A DNA stretch of 64,000 nt, taken from assembly GCA_018340375.1 (NCBI GenBank), contig JAFFJZ010000003.1, positions 186,001 to 250,000 on the forward strand, in the 5' to 3' direction. The translations under genes were made by a program, and so were the position numbers. Position 1 is the stretch's first letter. The number at the start of each line of letters is the position of its first letter. Source of the DNA: Gonatopus flavifemur. Lineage: Eukaryota > Arthropoda > Insecta > Hymenoptera > Dryinidae. The notes below the pieces were generated by a model, which saw nothing but the letters and a program-made list of their open reading frames with translations, ran no database searches and was not told the origin of the DNA. Positions 1 through 13,167 of this stretch are shown here, piece after piece.

Positions 1-172
1 GATTAATAATTAACCAGAGGTTAATTAGATTAATTCCGCCCCCTGAATGCTTTGCTTCGCTCAACAATCTGACCAGCTTCAAAATTCGCTTCGCTCATTT
101 TGAACAAACCATTGCCCACATATGCTTGTTGCTTGTTTCGCTTGCATCTTGAACAATTCAGATATCCGGGGG

Positions 173-363
173 TACACTGAAAAAAATACTCCGGTTAATA
201 TATGGACAGCAAGAATTACTGCTATTTTAACCGGAATTCTAGTTAAATGAATCAAGTTTCCGGCAAATTTAACAAGGGCTCCGGTAAAAGTCACAGGTAT
301 CCCTTGCTGTCCATATAGTAACCGGAATTCTGGTAAAATTAACAGTTCATTTTTTTCCGTGTA
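173..363. mobile_element. foldback MITE, TACACTGA/TA family
   Basis: The 191-bp segment has inverted ends: TACACTGAAAAAAATACTCC on the left and a matching TTTTTTTCCGTGTA on the right, with a second internal inverted pair TATGGACAGCAAG/CTTGCTGTCCATA. Ends in TA suggest a TA target duplication as in Tc1/mariner-type MITEs. Confidence 0.7.
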
Positions 364-1010
364 TATGAGAAGGCACTCATCGGTTTTTCACTCAACTAAA
401 AGAATTTTTAAATGTACTATTCTTTATGCCATTTCCAAATGATTTAGAAACATGGTTCTGAATAACTGCAGAATTTGGACAACTGTCCTAGTAAAAATGA
501 AGCGTGGAGGCGCTACGAAAGCGTAAGCTAAGAATCATTTACGCGTAACGTAGAGTCATCTAGGCGTGATTTAGAAAGAATTGGAATATTTTCACGCTTC
601 ATTCATTTCAATAACTACTCCCTGCACTTTTGGATTCTCACTAGCGTGCAGTTGTCATAACGTCAACCAGCTTTTGAGGAGTATCCGAATGCCAAAAAGC
701 TTACGCGGGAAAATCGAGATTCTTATTTCTTTTGAATGTTTGATCCCAGGTTTTAATTCAGCACACTCGAAAAGCCCTACAACCGATATTCCATAAAAAT
801 CCATCCACCCCTGGTGAAAATTCCTCTCGTCGGAAGCGAACTTTGAACCAAATGAAGCGTGAAATGTTTCAATTCCCGCTTCTTTCGCGCTTAGAAGATA
901 CTGTTTCATTTACTTCCACGCATCGCGTCATACCCTCCTTACGCTCCCATTTTCAAGTAGGGATGCAAGCCAGAGTTCTAAATATTCAAACACTGCGGAG
1001 AAACTGAGTG

Positions 1011-1036
1011 ATATATATATATATATATATATATAT
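1011..1036. repeat. (TA)n microsatellite
   Basis: Thirteen uninterrupted AT units upstream of the bdg 5' end. Confidence 0.9.
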
Positions 1037-1959
1037 GTGTATACAGCGGAGAAAATTTCGCCCGAGAACCCCTGTTTTCAAGGAAAAACAATTATAAAAA
1101 AATAAAAGGACTCACCCGATTGCTATAAAAATTGAATGGACCCTTTGGAAGGGTTCGAAGGGGGCCCTCTATAAATTTCATCCGATTTGGTCCAGTTAGT
1201 CACGAAATATCCTTGATACGGACAGACACAGAGACAACCCAACTCCACGAATTATGAATCAGTATTATTGTATATGAAATGAAAAACGATCCAACTCCCA
1301 ATTGGATTACTCAAATATTTCAAAAGACACGGTCGCAGGGCGCGACAACGGGTGCAATAGGCACTCCGTGCTGGGTAAACTACATATACCGATGAGTGCC
1401 TTAAAATTGAAAACAGTTCAAGAACAGTTCTTTTTTTTTCAGAATTCATTAGTGATTCTTGTATTTTATCTTGGTCTGCCCGCATATATTCATATTGGAT
1501 TGCGATAAATATCACAGTACCTGTATTCCCCGATAAAATAATTCCTATCCGATATTGAATAATTTACAAATTCTGTTTCAAGGATCATGATCAAGGAGGT
1601 TTAAAACGAAATGACGAAAGAAAAACAAAAATTAGCTTCAAGAGAGTACTAGTGCAGCTAACTGGCATTATTGGTTAGAAAGAGAAATCCCATATCCCTT
1701 CAAAGTTGAAAACTTAACAACCAATGCATTCTCTATCTCCTCCGGTTAAAGCCGACCCTGGAATTCCCAACACCGATACAAAATTTCTTGTACACGTATA
1801 CGAAAGTCCAGCCGTCACTATACACAAACGTATGTGCGTGCGACAAGCGAGCACACCACTTAAAAATCGGCGCTGGGGACTGGTGGTGAATCGGTGGGTG
1901 CATGCACGCGTTGGAGTCTCTTCGTAGGTCGTTCGTTCTTCTTTCTAGTTTCTCCACTT

Positions 1960-2267
1960 ACTCGGTCCGTGTCGAACGTAAAAACCGTCTGATAGTGATT
2001 TATCGTTCACATTTATCTAAATATATTATTTTTCTTACTTACGTGACCTACGATATTCCAACTTTGGCAGAAAACAAATATTTACAATTGATTGTAAAAG
2101 AGAAAGGACTTGAAATATTTTTATAAGCTGTATATAGGGCTATGTTGAACTACGCAAACGATCGAGAAAGACCAAGAGCAGAGTCGCGGAGTTGTCAAGT
2201 GAATGAAGTGAAGATCGAGTTGCGTGCGGTACGTGTCTTTGTGTGGTTATCTCGAATTCGATTACCG
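1960..2267 (+). other. possible 5' UTR exon of bdg
   Basis: The stretch around 1,900-2,270 is richer in CpG than its surroundings and contains no convincing ORF. It ends at a good donor (ACCG|GTAAGC after 2267), with an alternative donor at GCG|GTACGT after 2228. The first coding exon begins at an acceptor, so at least one non-coding exon must lie upstream, and this is the best candidate seen. The 5' limit is a guess and no promoter motif was firmly identified. Confidence 0.25.
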
Positions 2268-4056
2268 GTAAGCTGTTACTGTTCGTTGCTTCTTCCTTCA
2301 GAAATAGTGGAAGGAACGAACGAACGAGCGTGAGTCAATTGTTATATTCTATTCATCGAATGGACAGAAGCAACGTGGTCTTCATTGGTTCCTCATCACG
2401 ATTATTATCATTGTCATCCCTCGAAAAAACCTGTTCACATACATTCTGATCTGAAATGACAACGAACACCGTTATTCTTCTCGAAGGAGTTGGAGAAGAG
2501 AGAAATGAAAAGCTTTGAAATCAAAGAAAGTTTGAAATCGTGATACAAACTCTTTTTTCTTGTTTATTGTTCGTTTGTTTGTTTGTTTGTTTTTTTATCA
2601 TTATATATCGACGAAGGCGAACCAGATCAGCTGTAATGATCAAGGATCCATGCGAACAATGGCATCCGAGATACCGTGGTACGGGAATAGTCGGAAATCA
2701 ACTTTTCCCTTTGTTCGATTCATTATTCATGAATTGAAGAGATATTTCTAATCTTAATCGCGTTTTCCGAAAGATAATGAAATCCATGTGAGCATTCGGA
2801 TATACGTAAGGAATACGTACGCGTGTACGTCATGAATAATTATATTAAATTAAAATGTGAAAGTTGCAAAAGACGTGACGCAATGAAGGACGTTAATCAA
2901 TTCATAGATCGCTAATGACAGAATACGACAAATAAAAACATCTTACTCGGATCTTCGTCTTCGAACGTATATACGAGATTGGAATATTCATTGGAATCGT
3001 TTGATACATTGTGTACAATTATGTATAAATCGTGTGGCGAAGAAAATGTTCCCAGATGACGCCACCTTCTGCACGTTTAACATATTTTTAAAGAGTTTTT
3101 ACTTCACGTTCGAATGGTACGAGTAATGATGTGTATAAAATCAATTAGTTGGAATGGAAATGATGAAGTAATTGAATGTAACGATTGAACGATTGTTAAC
3201 GATGAGAGTAATCAAACGCGTATCGTGTCGATAGATTATTGTGTACTATTGTGCATACTCTCTTTTTATCAACGATTCAACTACGCGAGTGAGAGCCCCT
3301 GGGTGTAAAGTGAAATAATAAGTGGAATAGATCGTGAGAAATTGAATTTTTTCACAAGGAAGGAATCGTGGTGATCGTTGGAAGGAAATGTTTGTGAACA
3401 AAGAGAAATTCGAGTGTTGTTAGTCTCCTGTCATTTCGAATTAATATAAATCGAGGAATTGAAATGATGACTTGAACTGAACAATTGTTGGCAAAGACGT
3501 CGTAAAACATAGGTGGTAGGTATAAATACGATAATGTCAAATATCGATTGAATATTCCTTTGTATTGTAGTTTCGGATACCATAAAACAAACTTCAAAAG
3601 TACATATTTATTCCTCCCACGTTATCGTGCGTACATCCCTGTGAGGATTTGGAAATTCCCAGATAAAACGCTGTAATCACTGACGAATTTTGAAGAAATA
3701 ACTCTTCCTAAACTCTTTTAGAATTCGATTCATCAAATCTGTTCAAGTTCTTCCTCAAAGTTCTTGAAAACTTTCCAAAGATTTTTGACCTCGCAAACAT
3801 CTAACGGAGCGAATTCTTTTTTAAAATCTCTCTGAGAATTCTTTGAATTCTAAAAGCCTTTCAGAATTGTTTTTTCAGAATTCATTAGCATTTCTTCTTG
3901 TGTGTTTCGTGGTTGAAATCAAAATTCAAGGAACCGGGGATTGAAATGGATGAAGCGTGAAAATTCCGTCCTACATAAGATAACTGTTCGGTTACATTTT
4001 TATTTCCGTATTAGTGATGCACGATATTTTATATACAGATTTATATATTTTATATA

Positions 4057-4731
4057 CAGAAACGTAAAGGAAAATATTTATTTTCCAATTACTTGAGAAC
4101 AACGGGGTTGGGTTGAGACCACATATTCTGTTGTTATGAAACAAGCCAGACCTTGTTTCATGTCAACGGAATAACCCGGACCCCACAAGAGTTTTAAAAG
4201 ATCCCAGAATCAATAAAATTTATTCACAAAGTACTTTTTTAAAAGCCCTTCTCCTCCAGGAAGTTTGACTGCCCGGTTGTGAAAATTTTCAAAATTATAT
4301 ATACTTTATATATAATTATATAAAACTTATATACAAAAATGTATTGAATTATATATCAATTATATATAATTTCGGAAATTTTTTCCATAAGATGATTGTT
4401 TTATTCCATTCTATTGAGTTATCTCTGAGTATTTTGGGTAGGAAGATCTATTTTATTCTAGGGTTTGAGGGATCTGCTCAAAGTGATAAAAAACAAAACG
4501 AAATTTGAAAAGAAAATCATGCAAGTGGAAGCAAAGGATGTTCAATCTTCAATTGTATACGGAATAGTGACACATGATATCCAACGATATAGACATTTGT
4601 TATAGAAACTTTGTCGAGTTCATATTTAATTTTATGAAATATTGATAAAAAAAAAAACCTATGCACAAATTGTATACCCAACCCCGCTGTTCTCATGTAA
4701 TTGGGAAGAAAAATTTTCCCTCACGTTTCTG
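4057..4731. mobile_element. inverted-repeat element, about 675 bp
   Basis: Left arm 4057-4113 (from CAGAAACGTAAAGG to GGGGTTGGGT) is repeated inverted at 4674-4731. Part of the right arm is repeated once more in the same orientation at about 4745-4786, a tandem copy of the end. The interior near 4598-4660 is shared with 40431-40495. Confidence 0.6.
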
Positions 4732-6658
4732 TGCAAATTTTAATCCAACCCAACTCCGCTGTTTCCACGTAATTGGAAAATCTGCATAATCGATTTTTGA
4801 CCCTATCACAATACTTCCGTTTTTCTTACATATAAGGAACATGGAAGTAAAAACGAATGACGACCTCTTTTTTTATCTTCAAGTTATCAGATTCAGGTGC
4901 TGCGAAATAATGTCTTTACCAGTTTTAATTGAACAATTTTCAATTTCAATGCAAGAATTTAATACAGCATTAAAATTTTCATATTTTTATTCTTATAGTA
5001 CCAAATTTGAACTCAAAAGAATAAAATAAAAAGGATTTCTCATTCTTTCCAATTCTTTTCTATCCCAGATTTTTTTACTGAGATATTTTGGACGAATGCA
5101 TGTATTTTCGGATAGTTTGACTCAAAAAGAAAAAAAAAAAAAATAGTGAGCGCCATATCATTTGTATCCCCTTCGATCAGTCACGGTTAATATCCCAAGA
5201 GGATCGAAACATTCATTCTCCGTCTAACATTTGGACCTGGAACACAAGTTAATCTTTTCAATCGATCTATCTTTGGATCAAGTTCGTTACGAGAAATTTA
5301 AACATAACGCAACGGCACCGGTTTCCGACCACTCTTCTAAAACCAACTATTTTGGATTTTAAGAAAAATTGATTGCACGCATTTATATTTAATGAATAAG
5401 GGTCAGTAGATAAGCATCTAGTGCATTCAGTGCATATTGCAATTGAATTTGATTCATTTACATTAGGATTCAAACAAATATTTGAAAAAGTATCAGGCGA
5501 TCGGATAGTGGGAACGGTTGTTTAAAACAATAATTCATCAAATTTTTTCGATCAGACAGCATAATAGCTTCGGTCAAGTTCATAATGAATATACCTTTGA
5601 GCTACGAAAATTCATGAAGAATTCTTTATAAATACATCAGAGACTGTTGAGCTGTCTGAATATTGACGTATATTTTTCCACATTGTTGTAGCCATCATAA
5701 TTTGTATTATGAAGAATTACATCCATGAACGAAGAAATTAATTTCCTTTTAAGTGCAATATAAGCTGTCACTAATTGAAGCGATAATATTAACGAATTAT
5801 CATTCTCGTGTTAATTATGTAAGAACATTGAGAGGGAAGTATTGAATCGTATTCTTTCTACCTCCGCCAGACCTTCTCTTTCAATCATTTTTGAGTTTAT
5901 GTAACCAAAACGTTCTGTACACTGTAGAAAATTTCAGTGGTAATGCCTGAAATCCTTGCCAGTGATCATTTGCAATGTAGAAGTAAACTCTGCGCGGTGT
6001 GGTTTTATATTCAAAAATCATTTCTCATCATCGTTCAAGCTTTTTTTTGCATTACAAAAGTATGAGATTTTTTCACAAACGTGGGGCAGGGCTTTGAATC
6101 GGATCGGTGTCCTCTATTCAAAACGTGTGCATTTTATTTCGACCTTAGAGTCCTCATGGTTTACAATCATTGAATTGAAATGGGTTTGACAAAAAACTCA
6201 GTCCATCTGACAATGAATTTTTCATTGAAGAAGTTGAAATTTGACGATATCTAACAGAATTTTTTCAATTACGGATAGCTTATCTATAATGAGTTAATTG
6301 AAAACATAACGTTTATATCTGAAAATGAATGCAACAATTATTGAAATATGACAGTGTTTTGTGAACTAAAACAAATATTCTTCCATAAAAACAATGTGAC
6401 TCGATAAGATTCAGATTGAAAATTAAATCGATCATTGGAACATTACATATTTTTCTAGATTGAAAAATAAGTTTTGCATTTCATCGCAAAATTCCATAGC
6501 TGAGATGCCCAGTGAACACGTATGAGAGGAAGAGCTCTTCAAGAAGTGTTTTGAAAGAGCTCTATCGATGTTGTCATATTGATGTATGAATGGTATCATT
6601 TCTCTGACACTGTAAAAAATATACTTCCTAAACTGCCAAATTCAAATGATTCAAATTA

Positions 6659-6900
6659 ACCGATCCCGTCCCCAATTAGGAAAACGGATCAGGGCCGGAT
6701 ACATTTTTATAGGGTCAACCTCATTAGAAATGTCATCAGGTTACCCTCACCCGTGCCGGATCTAGTATCCCCGATAGGTTTTTACCTACATGGACCTGGT
6801 CAGGTCCGAATATCAAGTCCTCCGTATAGGGCATCTCATAGGAACTTCTACTCGGGTCAGTACAAACCAAGTATTCACTTGTACAACTCATGTAGGCAAC
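6659..6900. repeat. word island built on CCGGAT/AGGT words
   Basis: A GC-richer patch with many partly overlapping direct and inverted words: GGGCCGGATAC, GTGCCGGATCTAG, ATCCCCGATAGG, GGACCTGGTCAGGTCC. It is not a simple tandem repeat. Confidence 0.45.
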
Positions 6901-7849
6901 TCACTCTTCCTCTGTACATTCATCACAAGCAAGAGTAATAGAATATATGATCATGCTCATTATCATTATCATTTACAATGAACTTTTTTCTCTAATGCAT
7001 CCTTTATACTCGTACATTCGTCAATTCAATCAATTTTTATGCCAATTAAATCTAATTCAATAATAAATGTCAATAAAAATCTCTGACATTCTTTATCCAA
7101 TTGAACTGTAAACTCAAACAAGTTTTCATTTCTCCTGTAAAGTATCGAATGAATATGATTTTGTTTTTCATTTAGTGTACAAATATCGTGAAATCAAGTT
7201 TCCATACGTATATACGGTATAGTTTTATCAATCCAATCATAGGCTCCTTTCTTATCCCAACGATATGACAAATTTTCATCAAGATTTACGTTTTATGTGA
7301 AATTTAATGGATAAGTGTTGTTTAATCGGCAACTAAAAATTGCCCATACCAACACGTTATTTTATTTTATTTACAATTCGCAAATTATCAACGACGTTGC
7401 CAAAATTACACTTGACATTGATAAATCTGATAAGGCATTATTCCTTATTTCTCATGTAGCTTTGGCCAGACTCTAAGAATACTTCCTCTGCTTTCAAAAT
7501 GAATCTATGGTATATAAATGAATTGTGAAAAGAATTCACAACAAATTTGTACACAATTAACACATGAATACGTGTATTGAATTAATTACAAATTTTGTTG
7601 GGATTCAAATCAAATCGATCAATCAAAATAATATTTGTACGAGAAATCCAATACAAACACATGCGTGTTGATTGTTTACAAATTTTAAACGGATTAACGG
7701 AACTGAAGTAACGGATATATACTTAATGGTATATTGGATAATATCTTCATTATCGACCGAGGTTGATTTACTGAAAAAGTAAATGTGGAATTTTCCTCCA
7801 ATTTGGTGGCAGCAAAAATCCTCTACGTGAGATAAATTTATTTCCTCTA

Positions 7850-7922
7850 TACAGTGCCGGATTTGGCCATAGCGGGGCCCCTAGACGGAACTTTGTGGGG
7901 GCCCATGTAACGCGGGAGGTTT
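7850..7922. repeat. possible terminal fragment of a DNA transposon
   Basis: The sequence CAGTGCCGGATTTGGCCATA, followed by GCGGGGCCCCTAGACGG, is GC-rich against AT-rich surroundings and resembles termini of DNA transposons that begin CAGTGGCGGAT. No matching second end was found. Confidence 0.35.
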
Positions 7923-8204
7923 ATAAACAGAAAAATTCTTTAGGATAAATTGCTCAAGTATGGATATGTGTATGTATATGTACACATACAGGATTTGAAA
8001 TCATTTTGTTACTTCACAAATATTTTATTGTACTCCATGTTAGAGCTGTACAATCCAGACAACAAAACGTGTCACTGAAACGTGTATAGAAGGTTTATAG
8101 CAGTGGAAATCAGATAGAGTGGGAGGTTTTCATAATCTATCGAGGACGTTTTGACAAAAAGGCGTAATTGCAAAAAATTATAAAATTGACTGATATATAT
8201 ATAT

Positions 8205-8776
8205 ACTGGGTGATTCACAATTGCCGTACACTTTTCTGAGAGCAGATTCTTGATGGAATTCTGAAAAGATTTCGGTCCGGAATATTCAGATCTGATCCTT
8301 AGATCCGCAGATATTAGCATTTGTTAATTTTTTGAAAAATCCAAATACCTCGGAAGTACCTTATTTCTGATTTTTGAATCCAACACCATTCTCTAAGTCA
8401 GATCACGGGGTATCCTTAGAAAAAAATAAATCTAATTTAGCTTCCTTCTTTGTGGAGTTATAGCGATTTAAAGTTTTGGAATTCTAATTGGCTGAAATGC
8501 AAAAAATTTCAAACCGATATAACTCCACAACGAAGGCAGCTGAATGAGATTTTTTTTTTTTCCACGGATGTCCCGTGATGTGACTTGGAGAATGGTGTTG
8601 GATTCAAAAATCAGAAATACGGTACTTCCGAGGTATTTGGATTTTTCAAAAACTTAAAGAATGCTTATATCTGCGGATCTAAGGATCAGATCTGAATATT
8701 CCGGACCAAAATCTTTTCAGAATTCCATCGAGAATCTGCTCTCAGAAAAGTGTACGGCAATTTTTAATCACCCAGT
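8205..8776. mobile_element. hairpin MITE inserted in a TA microsatellite
   Basis: The 572-bp near-palindrome has arms of about 250 bp starting ACTGGGTGATTCACAATTGC and ending with its complement CACCCAGT, flanked on both sides by TA repeats. The arms differ at only scattered positions. It lies in the intron just upstream of the first bdg coding exon. Confidence 0.85.
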
Positions 8777-8960
8777 ATATATATATATATATATACATAT
8801 CCTGTACATATATGCAGACATAAAATTTGTAATTGAATGCGATAGGATTTTTAGTTATTATTCGTCTAAAAACCGCGTAGAGAACATTACTATTCTCCAT
8901 GAAATCTGATAAACAATAAATCTTATATTTCATTAATGAAATTCTTGGTTGAATTTTCAG

Positions 8961-9984
8961 GTTTGAGGCAACGCAAGATGGCTACGAATGACGATAATGA
9001 CTTGATCGATCTTGGTAACGATGTTCCCTCGTACAGGCGAATCATCGAAGCGGATGCGAATCTCGAGGAACAAGAACATCTCTTAGACGTATGCCCACCG
9101 AAGTTGGAACAAAAGTTATCGCTCACCAAAGAAGAAGAGCGATCAATCCACGAGAGTGAAAACAGTGATATTCTGGTGACGTTGGGTCACGACCAAGTAG
9201 TCCCGATTCGCAAAAGAATCGACGTGGTTTCTTCCGATACGATAAAAAGAATTCGCGACATAACTAGAAATTTGGAACCGGTTATCGTTGCTCCTCCAAC
9301 TTCCCACTCCAATGAGATCTACCACGGTGGACCAGACCAAGTTGATCACGGAGACTACTCCCGAAACGAAGATGAAACTCTGGAGACTCGAGAAATCAAT
9401 GACGCGTTCAATTTTCTTTCAGAACTAGACGACGATCATTCGAATCAAGAACGAGTAAGCCCCGATCAACTTCATATCGATGGATCTTGTCCTTTAATAG
9501 AAAATAACGACTTTTCAAATCGTTCGATAGACCTTTCCTCCGGTCTCGAAAGAAGCGATATTGATGCTCCAAAATTTGATTTCCAACCAACTTTTGATAA
9601 CTTAGCTTACAAATCTTTTTCTTTGACTCTTCGTCATCCTACCGACGAGTGTATGTCTTTGAAACGAGATCTCGATAAGTTGAATGATTCTGTAACGAGG
9701 AGGAACGCGTACGAATACAACGACGACAACCGCGACAACAACGACTTTGGTGGTGGAAGCGACCAAAATGGAAGTCACCGTCGAAAAAAAGTCAAGAGAA
9801 GAAGGTCATTTCAGCCGAGATTCAATGATGCAGAAATATCGAAGGAAAAAGACAATTTCGCCCCTGTGAAAGTCACTACTCTACCTAGGATTCACAGTAG
9901 TATTAATAATCATAAGAATAAATCGGACTGCGATTTCATTCTTTCGGGCTTACACGAAATAAATCCTCGTTTCAAATTAGAAAG
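8961..9984 (+). CDS. bdg: bdg first coding exon, N-terminal polar region
   Basis: The acceptor is attttcag and the donor is AAAG|GTACGT. The CDS begins at the ATG at 8978 and encodes residues 1-335 plus two bases of an Arg codon. The protein is acidic, rich in Asn, Asp and Ser, and has a basic patch (HRRKKVKRRR) near residue 275. It has no membrane segment and is probably cytoplasmic and disordered. Confidence 0.8.
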
Positions 9985-12900
9985 GTACGTTTCAAATTGG
10001 TTCAAATATAATCAATCTGATATTTCAATCATTTGTTTGTATAATTGTGCTTGAAATCTGATGATTATACCTACATATTCTCGGATCAGAAGAGAGAAAT
10101 CGGGCATTTTTCACACCCTACTTTACTCACAGGGTGATTTTGAAATACATATTCATTGAAATTAGTGATGGAAGGCTTGAAAAGTATCGAATTTCCATTG
10201 AAATCTATAAAAATTATATACTTTTTATATATAATCGGATCGATCCTTTCAAAAGATCCCCATCGCTAATTGAAATAGTCAACACGCGTCAACGGATTAG
10301 ACCTTGATGATCCAAGGATGTAAGTGAATGCGAAGGATTTGATGATATAGAATGCATTTCCAGCAGTAGATAAGCCAACAAGTATCAATTAATCGTGATT
10401 AAGTTCTTATATCACATAAATATTTCATACAAGTTGAAGAACCATGTGTGGGGGGCTTAATTAACGCGATGTTCAAAATCCTACCGTATTGCGTGAATTT
10501 TTCAATAATAACTGTTCGAATTATCGTGAAGAGCTTTCTAATTTCAATTCAAAGTCAATGATTTATACCTCGTTGCGCGTTAATTTTATACTATTATAAT
10601 TTTACGGATTAATGTCGTCAATAATAAAAGTAAATAGTCAAGAGCTCTGCGAATTTATTGATAGAATATTGATCCACGTCACGGATATACGTGTACGTAT
10701 GTTTTAAATGATGGACCGTACGTTTATACTTTTATCTCAAGTTCTGAGTATATTCCTCTCGCGAATTTCGATATAAGAAATATATTGTTGGCCTGAAACC
10801 CAATGGCCTCGTCGAAAGGATCAAATACGAAAACAACTTTATTCAGTTAGATTCCTCTGAGAGATTTTTATAATAAATCATCCGTGTGGAGAGTGGATTT
10901 CTTTCCTCCAGTCTTTGAAATCGTTCGGATAGTGAAATATAATTGAAGCGTTAATGGTATAATCGTACGAACAAATGTGTGCGCTAATGGGAGCCCAGAA
11001 AACATTACGTAAAAAGGATGCTCGTGAAAGCGGAAAATTTTAATTCTTCTATGACGTCATCGACCCATCAGTAACTGATGAATTTCGAAATCAAAGTGAG
11101 AAAACTATTCCCCACTGGAACTCAAGGGAACACCCATTTCAAGGACCTTACAATTTTTCCATATCGAAGTAGTGTCCTGACAGAAGTTGGTAACTGTTGC
11201 TATCAAACACAAAGATCAATGCAGGTCCTAATTATTTTCTCAATTATGTTTTCAGTAACCGCAATCATAAAAATACAGTTAAAACCTTTTAATTCATTTA
11301 CCTCGGTGTATTATATTCTAACGAATCTTTTTTTATAAACGAGATTTTTTCAAACTTTGATAAATGAAAAATAACAATCGTTCCAATGAAATATTTACAT
11401 CCTACGAATCGAATAAATTGTATTTGTTTGATCGTTTACAAGAATCTTTATAGTACGGCGGAAGCTAGAACACACCCGGGTCATTCGCGTATGAAGCGTG
11501 CCCTCGTCGTACATCTATCATACGTATCGAGATCACTGCGTTTAAAGAAGTGTAGCCTTTCAAGTGGCACGTGCGACACGACTTCATTGAAAATGAAATT
11601 CTACAAGACGCCCTGTTCTATGAAACAAGCATTCATAATTTATATAGAGCCGGTTTTTTTTTATCGATCATACGATGTTGTAGTTGTAGAAAAAAAAAGT
11701 GACAACTCGCTTCGCGAATATCTCTTCTCCCTTGATAATAAATTAAAGTTTATTTTTTCAAGGAATCTCGAAGGCTGTTTGTTTGTTTGTTTTTCTTTCT
11801 TTCTTTCTTTTTCCTTCAATTCAGCCTCATTTGTCGCGCAAAATTAAAATTGTCTGGTCAAAAAAGACGAACAGTGTGATTCTGGATTGTCCTTGACCCC
11901 CAAAATCCCCCCAAAATCAACCTTGAACGATAATAAATATAAATTATAGGGTCAGAAAAAGACATATCTGTTCAATGTTAAACTATCAAGTCATTTATTA
12001 TCTGAAGACAATATCTCATCGCATTAGCACATCGTTTATCATGAAATTTCGTTTAAACGAGAATTTCAAACGATACGTGAGATGGTATCATAGTTTCAAC
12101 AATGGCGCAATGTTTAATATACAGCAATTTTAGTGCCTCTTATTCAAGTATGTGTCATATTTTGTTTTTAGGGCATCGTCCTCTACCGATACCCCAACGG
12201 AAGACGACGATTGTTCGGAAAGCTCGGAAGTGGATTGGTCGTGGTTAGAGGAAGTGGAGGGTTTACGACCAGGACGATCTATCGATACCAAGGCCGGAGA
12301 CAAGGAGATTGCTCAAGACGAGGCGCCAAACGAACACGAGGATGAGGACAAAGAGGATACTTGGATCTCTCAAGACAAGGAGAATAGTACAACAGTATTC
12401 TCGTCATCGGCGTCGGTACCGGGAATGATAACACCTGCATCGGTAACCGAAACAACTGTACGATCCTATACTACTACCGTCCCCCATTCTCCCACCTCTG
12501 AGAGCACGGAAGGATCGGAACGCAGGCGCATCAGCGATGGTTGCACAAACGCGGTGAGTTCCAGTATCGCGATGTCCGTCGGTGCGACGGCAAAGTCCCT
12601 ACTCAACAGAGACGACGGAGAATTACATCATGGATGGCATAATAATAACAACGAAACGCAGGGAGCATTTGAAAACAACAACGATGCTACCAACAATAAT
12701 GCCAATCCCCGACGCCACAATAATCGGGAAAATATAACTTGGCTGCGAGCATCGATGAGACGACTCCGTCATCTACGATTACCCGAAACCAACAATATAT
12801 CCGAATCGCGTCAGGGGATCGAATCGAATAATCTAAGACGTCCTAATACGATAGACTTTGTAGTTTCCGCGCCCAATTCCTTACCGGACATTGCTCTTAT

Positions 12901-13130
12901 CGCCCCGGAAATTTTAGCGGCGCAAACTAATTTACATTGTAGTACAATCATCTCTGGTCCCCACGATCGGTTGAGACCGTCCAGTGCTCCGACTAGAAAT
13001 ACTACCGCTAATCATCAGACGCAGAATGCATCAAGGTGCAACGCGGAACGTCAATTCGGCAGTCGATCGCGCGGTAGCGGGACCAATTCCAGAAATCGGG
13101 ATTCTACTACCAGACAACAACAACGACACC

Positions 13131-13167
<37 letters not shown>

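Larger units (their letters stand above)
2268..8960 (+). other. presumed first bdg intron / upstream sequence
   Basis: AT-rich non-coding DNA with no credible ORF. It holds the inverted-repeat element at 4057, a word island at 6659, a transposon-end fragment at 7850 and the hairpin MITE at 8205. Confidence 0.5.

Noticed and set aside
1060..1240. Possible LINE 3' end containing GACAGACACAGAGACA
   Set aside because: The motif resembles ends of some insect retroelements, but no coding remnant, target duplication or second copy was seen.
497..3965. Recurring ATGAAGCGTG motif (about 499, 592 inverted, 852, 3951)
   Set aside because: Shared similarity is only about 15-20 bp each and no element boundaries can be drawn; could be chance or remnants of one old repeat.
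11386..11847. 153-codon open frame in a bdg intron
   Set aside because: No recognisable domain, low-complexity hydrophobic end from T-rich sequence, no convincing splice context; likely chance.
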